Shown: positions 35,961 through 45,737, counted from the first letter of the stretch. The stretch: 64,000 nucleotides of DNA from Lachnospiraceae bacterium AB2028 (GCA_000621425.1 JHYJ01000006.1:124001-188000), one strand, 5' to 3'. Translations and numbers: made by a program. The notes: generated by a model from the letters alone, not told the origin.

Positions 35961-38900
35961 ATGAAGGACACTATACAAAATATTCTGGATGAGCAGTATG
36001 ACTTTGGCAGGGAGGTGAAACCCCTCTCTTTTTCTTGTGATGTCATAAGCTGCGCCATGTCGGCAGACAGTGAGCAGTTCGGCTCCTTTTACATAATGGG
36101 GGAGAAGAATACCAGGGGTTTTGTTTACTGTACAGACCTTCGCTTTCAGCTAAGGGAGACGGAGTTTACAGGGGGGAGCTGTGAGATCCCTTACAGGCTT
36201 TCGTCAAAAGGACTTGAGCCGGGGGATGTGCATAAAGGAACAGTTTTTATCGTGTCCGATCACGGCGAATACGAACTCCCTTTTGAGATAAGCATTCTGA
36301 GCGAGATACCCGGCAGCAGCCTTGGGGATATACGCAATCTTTTCCATTTCACAAATCTCGCAATGACCGACTGGAAAACTGCATGTGATCTGTTCTATTC
36401 GGGGAGTTTTGTAAATATACTTTCAGGAACGGATTCCCAGTATATAACTGCTTATAGGGCGCTTTCAACATATAGCGGCAACCAGTTCAACATGGAAAAG
36501 TTCTTGCAGATCGCCCACAAGAAGGTGCCGCCGACATATAGTTTTAACTGTAAAGAAATCGACATAGATTTAGCTGATGTTGATGCTCCGGATGAGATTA
36601 TTGTACGGCGTGAAGGTTGGGGGTACTCCAAGCTGAACATATCCGTACAGGGGGCTTTTCTGGAAAATGATACCGAGGTCATAATTTCTTCTGATTTTGA
36701 GAAGAATGAGGCTGTCATCGGGTACCACGTGGTAAGTGCAAATCTTCATGCAGGGCTAAATAAGGGCCTGATAGTGATAAATAGTGAGAATGAGTCTTAT
36801 TCGATTCCTGTTTATGTACACGCTCTTGAGGTGACACCGAATCACAGAGACAGGAAACTTTTGATAAAGCTTACTTCTAAATACATAGATTTCAGAGTCG
36901 GCAGAATAACTAAGGCCGAGTGGTGCAGGGAGTGTGCGGCAATGATCACGCCTGTGCTTTCTGAAGATACGGACAGGGTGGATTTGCGTCTTGTTCAGGC
37001 TCAGATTCTTTTGATGGAGAAAAGGACAGAGGAGGCGGGCCGTATACTTGAGATGCTTTCAGTCCGTATAGAAACGGAAGAGCAGTTGCCTGAGTTAAGG
37101 GGCTTTTACTGTTATCTTAAGAGCATATATGCATCGGATCCTATAATAGAAGAATCCCTGGCGGATGAAGTCTGGGAGCTGTTTAAAGAAAATGATGACA
37201 ATTGGCGCCTTGCATGGCTTTGCCTTTATATGCGGGAGGATTTAAAAAACAGCCCCCGTAAGCGAGATGAGCTGCTAAGGGATCAGTTTGAAAAGGGGTG
37301 CCGCAGTCCGCTTATGTTATTGGAGGCTGTGCATTTATTCATAGCTGATCCGAAACAGATGGAAAAGCTTGGAAGATACGAGCTTACTGTGATGCGTTTT
37401 GCATTGAAGTTTGGTATTACGGGCTCATCGCTCAGGGAAAGATTTGCCTTCTTAAGCGACGATGTACATGCATTCTCAGATGAACTCCTGGCCATGCTCA
37501 TAGATTGTTATGAAATACAGCCCGATAGAAATATTCTGGCAGCGCTGTGCACACACCTTATGCGTGGAAATTGTATAGGCAGCAGGTATTTTAGGTGGTA
37601 TTCGGATGCGGTTGAGCAGGAAATCAGGATGGCCAGACTGTATGAGTACTATATGATGTCTATTTCACATAACTATGATGGCCTTTTGCCTAAGATAGTT
37701 CTGATGTATTTTGCGTATCGTTCAAATCTTGACTCATCCAGGACTGCGCTGCTTTATGCAAATGTACTTAAACATAAGTCGGAATATACGGAACTCTATG
37801 AGAGATATGAGGAAAGCATGACCGCCTTCGTGGAAGATCAGCTTCTTAATCATAGCATAGATGAGAATATGGCTTTTCTTTACTCAAGCCTTTTGGATCC
37901 TTTTTCCATGGCGCCTGAGTTTGGAAATGCCTATACAGAACTGCTTTTCACCGAGCGGGTTCGGATCTCTGATAAGCGTGCGGTAAATGTGGTGCTGGTA
38001 TATGAACATCTTCAGGATGAGTTTATTTATCCGCTTTTCAATAGTGAGGCTTTGATTCCTGTCTACGGTGATATGGTCAATATTTTCTGGGAGGACGATG
38101 AAGGAAACAGGCGGGAGCTTTCGGATAAGGATGAGAGACTGCTCATCATCACAGACGACCTAAATCCGGAGGAACTTTGCAATGCTGAAGCTCCGGAGCT
38201 GGGAGGCATACTGTATGTTTCTGAGCTGGGAAATGACAGTATCCGCATAAATGAAAAAAATGAGGCAATGCTTTCGTGGCTTTCATTGCAGGAGAGTGTT
38301 ACGGATGAATATTCCGGAAGGCTTATGATAGACCTTGCCCAGTATTATTTTGATAATGATAATATTGCCATGTTGGACGAACTGTTGCTTCGTTTAGAAC
38401 CTGAACGGATGAGCCGTGCGGATCGTGAGATTTGTATCAGGATAATGGTAGCAAGGGGGCTTTATGATGAGGCTTTTTCCTGGGTATGCGAATGCGGCAC
38501 AGAAGGCATTGATTATAAGATTCTGCTCAGGCTATGCGATCGAGTGCTTGTCAGAAGGGATTACGAATATGATCCGCAGATGTTAGCGTTATGCAGCAGC
38601 ATAATGTCGATGGGGAAGTATGATGAAGAGTCGCTGGTTTATCTGCTGAAGTATGCCTGCGGTACCACCAGATACTTAAAAGAAATATGGCGTGCAGCAG
38701 ATACTTTTGGCGTGGATGTTCATAGTTTCCTTGCAGGGATGCTTACGCAGATCCTGTTTACGGGAGCAGATGTTAAGGAAAAATATGATATTTACTCGCA
38801 GTTTTCAGAGGGAGCAACAGCTTCTTCGCTTGAAAGGGCTGTGTTGTCGGCGTTGTCTTATGACATGTTTGTAAATGGAGCTGAGGGGACTGAAAAGTGC

Positions 38901-39521
38901 TATGAGCGTATCATGTATTATGCGCGTCAGGGAGAGCAGCTGACACATTTTTCAATTTTCTCATTCCTTAAGCATGCGGCAGAGAAAAAGGATGCCAATA
39001 CAATAACGGTTGATGAGATGGAGTCTGCATTATATTTCCTGAAGCAGATGTGGAGTGAAGGGATATTCCTTCCCTGCTTTATGAGTTTTAAGGAAGAGGA
39101 ACCCAGGCTTAGGATTTTTTCAGGACAGAGCTTTATTGAATATTGCGGACATCCTGACAGCCATGTGATACTGCATTATGTGACTTCGACACCCGGTGTG
39201 GAGTCAGACGAGTACAAAAAGGAAGAAATGCTCCATGTATACGGTGGTGTATATATCAAGTCCTTTGTGCTCTTTAAAGGTGAGAAGATCAATTATTATA
39301 TAACGGAAGAAAATGACCGTAGGGAGAAACTTACCAAGGCCAGCGTGCTGGAGGCAACAGAGGCAGGACTGTCGGGGGCTCCGGATAGGTATTCAATGAT
39401 AAATCAGGTGGCGGTCATGACACAGGATAAGACAGACCGCCTGGAACAAAAGGCTGAGGAATATGAGGCACAGGCATACCTGACCGACAGACTGTTTTTG
39501 CCCTACGGATATAAAGGATAA
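35961..39521 (+). CDS. DUF5717-type giant protein
   Basis: A 1186-residue protein. The start MKDTIQNILDEQYDFGREVK and the following beta-rich region (residues 20-115, e.g. KGTVFIVSDHGEYELPFEIS) resemble DUF5717 N-termini as I remember them; the label is from memory. A second Ig-like beta unit lies at about 195-295, and the middle and C-terminal two-thirds (300-1060) are helical repeats. A C-terminal domain (1060-1186) includes SHVILHYVTSTPGVESDEYK. There is no signal peptide or clear membrane helix. Function is unknown. It leads a four-gene operon with an actin/Hsp70-fold protein. No ribosome site precedes the ATG. Confidence 0.8.
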   Translation: MKDTIQNILDEQYDFGREVKPLSFSCDVISCAMSADSEQFGSFYIMGEKNTRGFVYCTDLRFQLRETEFTGGSCEIPYRLSSKGLEPGDVHKGTVFIVSDHGEYELPFEISILSEIPGSSLGDIRNLFHFTNLAMTDWKTACDLFYSGSFVNILSGTDSQYITAYRALSTYSGNQFNMEKFLQIAHKKVPPTYSFNCKEIDIDLADVDAPDEIIVRREGWGYSKLNISVQGAFLENDTEVIISSDFEKNEAVIGYHVVSANLHAGLNKGLIVINSENESYSIPVYVHALEVTPNHRDRKLLIKLTSKYIDFRVGRITKAEWCRECAAMITPVLSEDTDRVDLRLVQAQILLMEKRTEEAGRILEMLSVRIETEEQLPELRGFYCYLKSIYASDPIIEESLADEVWELFKENDDNWRLAWLCLYMREDLKNSPRKRDELLRDQFEKGCRSPLMLLEAVHLFIADPKQMEKLGRYELTVMRFALKFGITGSSLRERFAFLSDDVHAFSDELLAMLIDCYEIQPDRNILAALCTHLMRGNCIGSRYFRWYSDAVEQEIRMARLYEYYMMSISHNYDGLLPKIVLMYFAYRSNLDSSRTALLYANVLKHKSEYTELYERYEESMTAFVEDQLLNHSIDENMAFLYSSLLDPFSMAPEFGNAYTELLFTERVRISDKRAVNVVLVYEHLQDEFIYPLFNSEALIPVYGDMVNIFWEDDEGNRRELSDKDERLLIITDDLNPEELCNAEAPELGGILYVSELGNDSIRINEKNEAMLSWLSLQESVTDEYSGRLMIDLAQYYFDNDNIAMLDELLLRLEPERMSRADREICIRIMVARGLYDEAFSWVCECGTEGIDYKILLRLCDRVLVRRDYEYDPQMLALCSSIMSMGKYDEESLVYLLKYACGTTRYLKEIWRAADTFGVDVHSFLAGMLTQILFTGADVKEKYDIYSQFSEGATASSLERAVLSALSYDMFVNGAEGTEKCYERIMYYARQGEQLTHFSIFSFLKHAAEKKDANTITVDEMESALYFLKQMWSEGIFLPCFMSFKEEEPRLRIFSGQSFIEYCGHPDSHVILHYVTSTPGVESDEYKKEEMLHVYGGVYIKSFVLFKGEKINYYITEENDRREKLTKASVLEATEAGLSGAPDRYSMINQVAVMTQDKTDRLEQKAEEYEAQAYLTDRLFLPYGYKG

Positions 39522-39538
39522 GGCCTGAAAGAGGAAAA

Positions 39539-40840
39539 ATGAGCAACGGAATAAAAGATGCCATAGGAAAGCTTTCAGCTGAGAAAACAGTCCTTGGCAT
39601 AGATCTTACAGACGAATATACGCAGATAAGCTACGGAACTCTGTCCGGTGATGTGCAGACGTACAGTCTTTCGGATACGGACGAGCGGCTTTCAATCCCC
39701 AGTATCCTGGCAAAGAAAAACGGTGAAAATATCTGGTATGCCGGAGAGGAAGCCATAGAACAGATATCCCTTGGGGAAGCGGTGGCTGTGGATAAGATAT
39801 TAGCCGGTGCAGTAGCAGGAAGTGTCAGGGAGATTGACGGTCTGGAATATGATCCGGTGGAGCTTTTGGCACTTTTCTTAAAGAAGTGTCTTTCGAAGTT
39901 GTCTACCGTAAGCCCGCTTGAAAGAGTGGTATCGGTAACCATAACGGTTGATGATACAAAGGCTTCTACCATAGAAACTCTGACAGAGGCTATAAGCATA
40001 ATAAGGATCAAGCAGGAGCAGGTATTCTTCTTAAGCCACGCAGAGGCAGGATATCATTTCATTTTGCATCAGAAACAGGAGCTGCAGGCTTCTGATGTTC
40101 TTGTCTGCGATTTAAGGGCAGACGGACTGCATACCATGCTTTATTCAAAAAATTATAGGACCACTCCGGTGGTAGTGCTGGTGGATGAAAAGCATTACTC
40201 GAATTTTAAGCCGGAGTTTTTTGAAGAAGACGAGAAACAGAAAAAGAAGAACAAGGATGCTGAGTTCCTTGCTATATGCCGTACCATTCTTGAAGGAAGA
40301 CGGACATCAGCGGTTTATCTCCTGGGTGACGGATTTTCCGGGGAATGGTTCCCTGATACCTTAAAGTATCTGTGCGTAGGCAGGAGAATATTCTTAGGCA
40401 GCAACCTTTTTTCAAAGGGGGCATGCTTAGGCGCAGTGGAGAAGAACTCTGCTGAAAAAGCTGAAAAGGGTTATGTATTCTTAGGGCCGGAAAGGCTTAA
40501 GGCAAACCTTGGAATGAATATAGTAAGGGAAGGACAGGATGCCTATATGGCATTGTTAGATGCTGGTAAGAACTGGTTCGATTCCGGCAGGGAGTGCGAT
40601 CTTATCCTTGAGGACGCAGGCCCCATAGAGATAATAGTAACCCCGCTTAACGGAAAGAATGTAAGGAAGATTCCTATAGAACTTAAAGGATTTCCTAAGC
40701 GGCCGGCTAAGGCTTCAAGGGTTCATCTGGAAATCCGTATGGCATCGGAAACGAAGGCTGAGATAAAGATAAGCGATTTAGGCTTTGGTGAGCTTTATGC
40801 ATCATCCGGCTTAGAATGGAAGAGCGAATTTACGCTGTAA
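39539..40840 (+). CDS. Actin/Hsp70-fold protein (DUF5716-like)
   Basis: A 433-residue protein. Its first motif VLGIDLTDEYTQISYGTLSG is the phosphate-1-like loop of actin/Hsp70 ATPases, followed by PSILAKKNGENIWYAGEEA as in DnaK-like proteins. A phosphate-2-like loop is at DVLVCDLRADGLHTMLY, and an adenosine-like motif at AVYLLGDGFSGEWFPDTL. The C-terminal ~100 residues form a beta-sandwich-like region (PIEIIVTPLNGKNVRKIPIE), as in an Hsp70 substrate domain but shorter. It probably binds a nucleotide and moves or remodels a partner, likely the DUF5717 protein encoded 17 bases upstream. The DUF5716 name is from memory. The ribosome site is GAGGAAA. Confidence 0.75.
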   Translation: MSNGIKDAIGKLSAEKTVLGIDLTDEYTQISYGTLSGDVQTYSLSDTDERLSIPSILAKKNGENIWYAGEEAIEQISLGEAVAVDKILAGAVAGSVREIDGLEYDPVELLALFLKKCLSKLSTVSPLERVVSVTITVDDTKASTIETLTEAISIIRIKQEQVFFLSHAEAGYHFILHQKQELQASDVLVCDLRADGLHTMLYSKNYRTTPVVVLVDEKHYSNFKPEFFEEDEKQKKKNKDAEFLAICRTILEGRRTSAVYLLGDGFSGEWFPDTLKYLCVGRRIFLGSNLFSKGACLGAVEKNSAEKAEKGYVFLGPERLKANLGMNIVREGQDAYMALLDAGKNWFDSGRECDLILEDAGPIEIIVTPLNGKNVRKIPIELKGFPKRPAKASRVHLEIRMASETKAEIKISDLGFGELYASSGLEWKSEFTL

Positions 40841-40856
40841 TGATAAGGAGACGGTT

Positions 40857-41624
40857 TTGGGTAAGATATATCAGTGCATAGGAAGGTATGCCGAAACCCC
40901 ATATACGATAAAGAATACCTACATCCGCGTTTACTGCGTGGAGGAGCTCTGTTTTTATATTTTCCATAATGCGGAAATGATAGACGAGTCCTTTGCCGGC
41001 AATGAGCTCATTGAGTGGCTGGCTGAGGAGTGCAGTCTAAAGGATCTGGCTTCTGAGCTTCGTCAGGTTATGCGTCAGAGCATCAGGCCGGAGGCTTTTG
41101 CAGAAAAGATACTTAGCTATTGCCATTATGCGTCGGAGCGTGAGATAAAGGATACCGCAAAGGTAGTCCGTTCGGCACATGATATGGACGGCGTCAGCAG
41201 GGAACAGGTGCTGGCTGAATATTTCCTGAAAAGCGGCAGGGTGGCGTTAGCATTTAAGTGTTTTGAACGCATCATAAACAATCCTGCAAATGAAGGCAAC
41301 AAAAAGCTGTTAGCTCTTGCATACTATGACCTTGGCGTAATTTTTTCAAAGTTGTTTTACTTTAAAGAAGCAGCCTGGCATTTCAAGAAATCCTATGATA
41401 TGACCGGTGATAAGCAGGCAGAGTTTTCATATCTCGCAGCCAAAAGGATGGAGCTCGGTGAAAAAGAATACCTTAAGTTCATAGGTACGCTTCCACCGGA
41501 ATATACGGAGATAATGAATGTGGAAAAGACGATGCAGGCTATAGAGGGTGAGTTTAAGCAGAACAGGAATATTCGCAGCATTGACTTGATGAAGGATGAG
41601 TTCCGGAGCTTTATGATGGAGTAG
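40857..41624 (+). CDS. TPR-like helical protein with TTG start
   Basis: A 255-residue cytoplasmic protein. The N-terminal ~75 residues form a small alpha-beta unit (KNTYIRVYCVEELCFYIFHN). The rest is helical, with a TPR-like pair near residue 145-190 (LALAYYDLGVIFSKLFYFKEA, shortened here as a landmark). The TTG at 40857 is supported by a full AAGGAG site exactly 6 bases upstream, and no ATG lies near. It starts 16 bases after the Hsp70-fold gene. It is probably an adaptor for the DUF5717/Hsp70-fold pair. Family not recognised. Confidence 0.72.
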   Translation: MGKIYQCIGRYAETPYTIKNTYIRVYCVEELCFYIFHNAEMIDESFAGNELIEWLAEECSLKDLASELRQVMRQSIRPEAFAEKILSYCHYASEREIKDTAKVVRSAHDMDGVSREQVLAEYFLKSGRVALAFKCFERIINNPANEGNKKLLALAYYDLGVIFSKLFYFKEAAWHFKKSYDMTGDKQAEFSYLAAKRMELGEKEYLKFIGTLPPEYTEIMNVEKTMQAIEGEFKQNRNIRSIDLMKDEFRSFMME

Positions 41625-41628
41625 GATA

Positions 41629-42810
41629 GTGAACATTTTCGCTGCTATTAAAAATAAGTGGGAAAAATGGTACTACGGTGACTTTGAAGAAGAACCGGAG
41701 GAATGGGATGAAGATGCCCCGCGTAAATCAGAGCATTATCTGGGGGATGCTGATTCCCGGACTGTCTATGTGCTTGAGGCACTGGGGCAGATGGCAGAGG
41801 CAGCGGACAAGGCTGACCAGAGCCGGGATGAATACGAGGCTGTTACTTCCCTGCTCATGGATATGGAGCAGATTGAAAAACTTTCCAATGATGTAAGGGT
41901 TCAGATTGCGGACCTGGCAGATCAGATAGCAAAAAGAGAGAAGGCGAGACGGGAGCTGTTCTTAAAGACCGGTAACATGAAGGAAAAGCGGCTGCTCCTT
42001 ATGGAACGCTACGAGGAAGAAATCCCTACAGGTATTGGCAAGATAAGGGATGCTGAGAAGTACCGGAAACTTATCTTAAGGGATCTTAAAAAACTGGAAG
42101 CTGAAAGGCATTCATATAGGTATCAGCTCAGGGAGGCGAATATAACCATTGCTAATACCAGGGGAATAGCATTAATATGTGTGGGTGCGATGCTGGTGAG
42201 CATCATTCTTCTGACTGCATTACAGCTGGGGTACGAAATGGATGTCATATGGGGATACCTTATGATATGTGCGGCAGGAGCCTTGACACTTACGGTACTC
42301 TTTGTCAGGTACGCTGATGCAGGCAAGGAAAAAAAGCGTCTGGAGAAAACCAGGAACCATATGATAACACTTCACAATACCGTAAAGATCCGCTATGTGA
42401 ACAATACCAAGCTGCTCTCATATCTATATATGAAATATGACGTGGAGTCGGCGGATGAACTTGAGGACTACTGGAATACATATACTGCCGAGGTAAAGGC
42501 AAGGCAGAAGGATCAGGAGCTTAAGCAGGAACTGGAGTATTATTATGATTCACTGACGGATGTCTTGAGCCGTCATTCAGTAGAGGATCCTGAGATTTGG
42601 ATAAAGCAGACTGCAGCACTTGTTGATCCCAGAGAAATGGTTGAGGTCCGGCACGGATTGATCGCAAGGCGACAGAAATTAAGGGAACAGTTGGAATACA
42701 ACGAGGATGTGGCAAGGAAAGCCCAGGATAAGATCAAGGAGCTGGCAAGAGCATATCCCCAGTATTCGGATGAAATTGCAGACATAGTAGACAGATACGA
42801 AGGCACATAA
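41629..42810 (+). CDS. Coiled-coil membrane protein with two helices
   Basis: A 393-residue protein starting with GTG (GGAG 7 bases upstream). An acidic N-terminus (YGDFEEEPEEWDEDAP) is followed by a long coiled coil (~45-170). Two membrane helices come next at about 178-200 (GIALICVGAMLVSIILLTAL) and 207-228 (WGYLMICAAGALTLTVLFV), then a second coiled coil to the C-terminus. Both long tails are on the same side, probably the cytoplasm. It is the fourth gene of the DUF5717 operon, 4 bases after the TPR gene, and could anchor that complex to the membrane. Confidence 0.75.
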   Translation: MNIFAAIKNKWEKWYYGDFEEEPEEWDEDAPRKSEHYLGDADSRTVYVLEALGQMAEAADKADQSRDEYEAVTSLLMDMEQIEKLSNDVRVQIADLADQIAKREKARRELFLKTGNMKEKRLLLMERYEEEIPTGIGKIRDAEKYRKLILRDLKKLEAERHSYRYQLREANITIANTRGIALICVGAMLVSIILLTALQLGYEMDVIWGYLMICAAGALTLTVLFVRYADAGKEKKRLEKTRNHMITLHNTVKIRYVNNTKLLSYLYMKYDVESADELEDYWNTYTAEVKARQKDQELKQELEYYYDSLTDVLSRHSVEDPEIWIKQTAALVDPREMVEVRHGLIARRQKLREQLEYNEDVARKAQDKIKELARAYPQYSDEIADIVDRYEGT

Positions 42811-42824
42811 ACAAGGAGGAAAAA

Positions 42825-44261
42825 ATGGCAACAGACAGTTATTCAAGCCCTTTATCAGAAAGGTATGCAAGTAAGGACATGCAGTATATCTTCTCTCAGG
42901 ATATGAAGTTCCGTACCTGGAGGAGATTGTGGATAGCCCTGGCAGAAACAGAAAAGGAACTGGGACTTACCGCAATAACCGATGAGATGATAGAGGAACT
43001 CAAAGCGCATAAGGATGATATCAATTATGATGTGGCAAGACAGCGTGAAAAGGAAGTGCGTCATGATGTTATGAGTCATGTTTATGCATACGGCGTTCAG
43101 TGCCCCAAGGCAAAGGGTATCATTCATCTGGGAGCAACATCCTGCTATGTTGGTGATAACACGGATATTATAGTTATGAATGAAGCTTTGAAACTTGTTC
43201 GTAAGAAACTTGTAAGTGCGATAGATGAACTGGCTACATTTGCAAAAACATATAAGGATGTACCTACCCTTGCATTTACTCATTTTCAGCCGGCTCAGCC
43301 TACTACGGTAGGTAAGAGGGCAACACTCTGGATTAACGAATTTATGATGGATCTGGAGGATCTGGAGTATGTGATGGGAACACTTAAACTTTTAGGTTCA
43401 AAGGGGACTACCGGTACTCAGGCAAGTTTCCTTGAGCTTTTCCATGGGGATCAGGAGACAATAGATAAGATCGATCCCATGATAGCTGAAAAGATGGGCT
43501 TTAAGGCATGCTACCCCGTATCAGGCCAGACCTATTCCAGAAAGGTTGATACCAGGGTCTGCAATGTGCTTGCAGGTATTGCTGCAAGCGCCCATAAAAT
43601 GAGTAACGATATCAGATTGTTACAGCACCTTAAGGAAGTGGAGGAACCCTTCGAAAAGAATCAGATAGGATCGTCAGCAATGGCGTATAAACGTAATCCT
43701 ATGCGTTCCGAGCGTATTGCGTCACTTTCAAGATATGTAATGATAGATGCGTTAAATCCTGCTATAACATCAGCAACGCAGTGGTTCGAGCGTACTCTTG
43801 ATGATTCCGCTAATAAGCGTATATCAGTTGCCGAGGCTTTTCTTGCCACAGATGGTATTCTTGATCTTGTGCTGAATGTAGTGGATGGCTTGGTTGTTAA
43901 TGATAAGGTTATAACAAAGCACCTCTTAAGCGAACTCCCGTTCATGGCTACGGAAAACATAATAATGGATTGTGTAAATGCTGGCGGAGACAGACAGGAG
44001 CTTCATGAAGAAATAAGACAGCTGTCAATGAAGGCCGGTGCCCATGTTAAGAAGGAAGGTTTGGAGAATAATCTTCTTGAGCTGATAGCTGAGGATGATA
44101 TGTTTGGACTTACCAAGGAACAGCTGGATGCAAGGATGAATCCTGCAGACTATGTGGGCCGTTCACCGATCCAGGTGGATAAGTATCTTAAGGATTTTGT
44201 ACAGCCTGTGTTGGATGCAAGAAAGGATCTGAAGGTAGAAGGCAGCGAGATCAAAGTTTGA
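42825..44261 (+). CDS. purB: Adenylosuccinate lyase
   Basis: Splits adenylosuccinate and SAICAR in purine synthesis. The 478 residues show the aspartase/fumarase-superfamily core: LGATSCYVGDNTDIIVMNE, THFQPAQPTTVGKR, GTKG-type loop in LGSKGTTGTQASF, and the catalytic signature SSAMAYKRNPMRSERI. The N-terminal lyase domain starts PLSERYASKDMQYIFS. It follows the DUF5717 operon by 14 bases with AAGGAGG before its ATG, and may be cotranscribed with it. Next is purA, which has its own promoter, so the two steps from IMP to AMP are adjacent. Confidence 0.96.
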   Translation: MATDSYSSPLSERYASKDMQYIFSQDMKFRTWRRLWIALAETEKELGLTAITDEMIEELKAHKDDINYDVARQREKEVRHDVMSHVYAYGVQCPKAKGIIHLGATSCYVGDNTDIIVMNEALKLVRKKLVSAIDELATFAKTYKDVPTLAFTHFQPAQPTTVGKRATLWINEFMMDLEDLEYVMGTLKLLGSKGTTGTQASFLELFHGDQETIDKIDPMIAEKMGFKACYPVSGQTYSRKVDTRVCNVLAGIAASAHKMSNDIRLLQHLKEVEEPFEKNQIGSSAMAYKRNPMRSERIASLSRYVMIDALNPAITSATQWFERTLDDSANKRISVAEAFLATDGILDLVLNVVDGLVVNDKVITKHLLSELPFMATENIIMDCVNAGGDRQELHEEIRQLSMKAGAHVKKEGLENNLLELIAEDDMFGLTKEQLDARMNPADYVGRSPIQVDKYLKDFVQPVLDARKDLKVEGSEIKV

Positions 44262-44286
44262 TGTTTGAACTTGTAGTTTTGTAATC

Positions 44287-44315
44287 TTGAAACAGTTAGG
44301 CCTGTATGGTATATT
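44287..44315 (+). promoter_or_regulatory. Strong predicted promoter of purA
   Basis: TTGAAA (44287-44292), 17 bases, TATATT (44310-44315) with TGG before the -10. The leader to the ATG is about 70 bases. Confidence 0.75.
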
Positions 44316-44333
44316 TTGTGGGTAATTGTTTCG

Positions 44334-44349
44334 GACGGTAATTACCGTC
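44334..44349 (+). promoter_or_regulatory. 16-bp perfect palindrome in the purA leader
   Basis: GACGGTAATTACCGTC reads the same on both strands and lies about 12 bases downstream of the predicted transcription start. It may be an operator for a dimeric regulator. As RNA it could only form a weak, loop-poor hairpin. It does not match the PurR-box consensus known from Bacillus. Confidence 0.5.
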
Positions 44350-44390
44350 GAAAAGAGTGTAGTTTTAGGAAATTTAAGGAGGAAGCAACG

Positions 44391-45680
44391 ATGGTAAAGG
44401 CTGTCGTGGGTGCAAACTGGGGAGATGAAGGAAAGGGCAAGATAACTGATATGCTTGCAACCGATGCAGATGTGGTTGTAAGGTTTCAGGGTGGAGCCAA
44501 TGCCGGGCATACCATAAAGAACAAATACGGAAAGTTTGCTCTGCATACACTGCCCAGCGGCGTGTTCAGTGAGAATACCGTAAATGTGATCGGAAGCGGC
44601 GTGGCGCTTAATGTTCCGAAGTTTTTTGAGGAAATTGAGGAGATAACGAAAAAGGGCGTACCCATGCCTAAGATAATGATCTCCGACAGGGCGCAGGTCG
44701 TTATGCCTTATCATATTCTTTTTGACCAGTATGAAGAGGAAAGGCTTGCCGGAGCTGCTTTCGGTTCCACCAAGTCGGGCATAGCTCCTTTCTATTCAGA
44801 TAAGTTTGCAAAGATCGGCTTCCAGGTAAATGAGCTCTTTGATGATGAGCTTATAAAGACCAAGCTTGAGAGAGTGCTGGTGCAGAAGAATGTCCTTCTT
44901 GAGCACCTTTATCATAAGCCCCTGCTTTCCGTAGATGAGCTTTACAAGACTCTTTGCGAGTACAGGGAAATGGTAAGGCCCTATGTTGGTGATACGGCAT
45001 CATTCCTGGGCGAAACACTTAAAAATGGCAAGACTGTACTGATGGAGGGGCAGTTAGGAACCCTTAAGGATGCTGACCACGGCATCTATCCCATGGTTAC
45101 TTCGTCAAATACTATTGCATCCTACAGTGCAGTGAGCGCAGGCATCCCGCCTTATGAGATCAAGCAGATCATCACTGTCTGCAAGGCATATTCATCAGCA
45201 GTAGGCGGCGGCGCGTTTGTTTCCGAAATCTTTGGCGACGAGGCAAATGAGCTGCGCGACAGAGGCGGTGACGGCGGCGAGTACGGTGCTACCACAGGAA
45301 GGCCCAGAAGAGTAGGCTGGTTTGACTGCGTGGCTTCAAGGTACGGCTGCAGGCTTCAGGGAACAACCGATGTGGCATTTACGGTTGTGGATGTTCTTGG
45401 CTATCTTGATGAGATTCCTGTATGCGTTGCATATGAGATAGACGGCAAGGAGACAGGCGAGTTCCCTGTTACACATCTTTTGGAAAAGGCAAAGCCTGTA
45501 ATAAAGACTCTTCCCGGATGGAAGTGCGATATACAGGGCATCCGCAAGTATGAGGACCTGCCGGAGAACTGCCGTAAGTACATTGATTTTGTAGAGGAGC
45601 AGATCGGCTATCCTATCACTATGGTTTCCAACGGTCCTGCAAGAGAGGACATAATCTACAGGGAAAGCAAGCTGAAATAA
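44391..45680 (+). CDS. purA: Adenylosuccinate synthetase
   Basis: GTP-dependent first step from IMP to AMP, 429 residues. The GTP/IMP motifs are VVGANWGDEGKGKITDML, GGANAGHTIKNKYGKFALH, GSGVALNVPKFFEEI, KSGIAPFYSDK, and the distal EGQLGTLKDADHGIYPMVTS, with the C-terminal TTGRPRRVGWFD. It matches bacterial PurA, though the switch segments have the shorter type seen in some Clostridia. I chose the ATG at 44391 because AAGGAGG precedes it by 8 bases; an upstream in-frame ATG at 44316 overlaps the promoter. Confidence 0.96.
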   Translation: MVKAVVGANWGDEGKGKITDMLATDADVVVRFQGGANAGHTIKNKYGKFALHTLPSGVFSENTVNVIGSGVALNVPKFFEEIEEITKKGVPMPKIMISDRAQVVMPYHILFDQYEEERLAGAAFGSTKSGIAPFYSDKFAKIGFQVNELFDDELIKTKLERVLVQKNVLLEHLYHKPLLSVDELYKTLCEYREMVRPYVGDTASFLGETLKNGKTVLMEGQLGTLKDADHGIYPMVTSSNTIASYSAVSAGIPPYEIKQIITVCKAYSSAVGGGAFVSEIFGDEANELRDRGGDGGEYGATTGRPRRVGWFDCVASRYGCRLQGTTDVAFTVVDVLGYLDEIPVCVAYEIDGKETGEFPVTHLLEKAKPVIKTLPGWKCDIQGIRKYEDLPENCRKYIDFVEEQIGYPITMVSNGPAREDIIYRESKLK

Positions 45681-45711
45681 TAGGACTGATCACAGTTATA
45701 TTTTAAACTTA

Positions 45712-45737
45712 GGTAGGTGGGGATTTCCCCACCTACT
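45712..45737 (+). repeat. Strong 10-bp hairpin between purA and pcrA
   Basis: GTAGGTGGGG (45713-45722) and CCCCACCTAC (45727-45736) form a perfect stem with loop ATTT, plus one G-U pair outside. There is no T-run after it, so it is not a standard terminator. It could be a processing site or a transcription pause. Confidence 0.6.

Noticed and set aside
45712-45737. Intrinsic terminator of purA
   Set aside because: The stem is strong but no T-run follows on either strand within ten bases, so I list it as a hairpin only.
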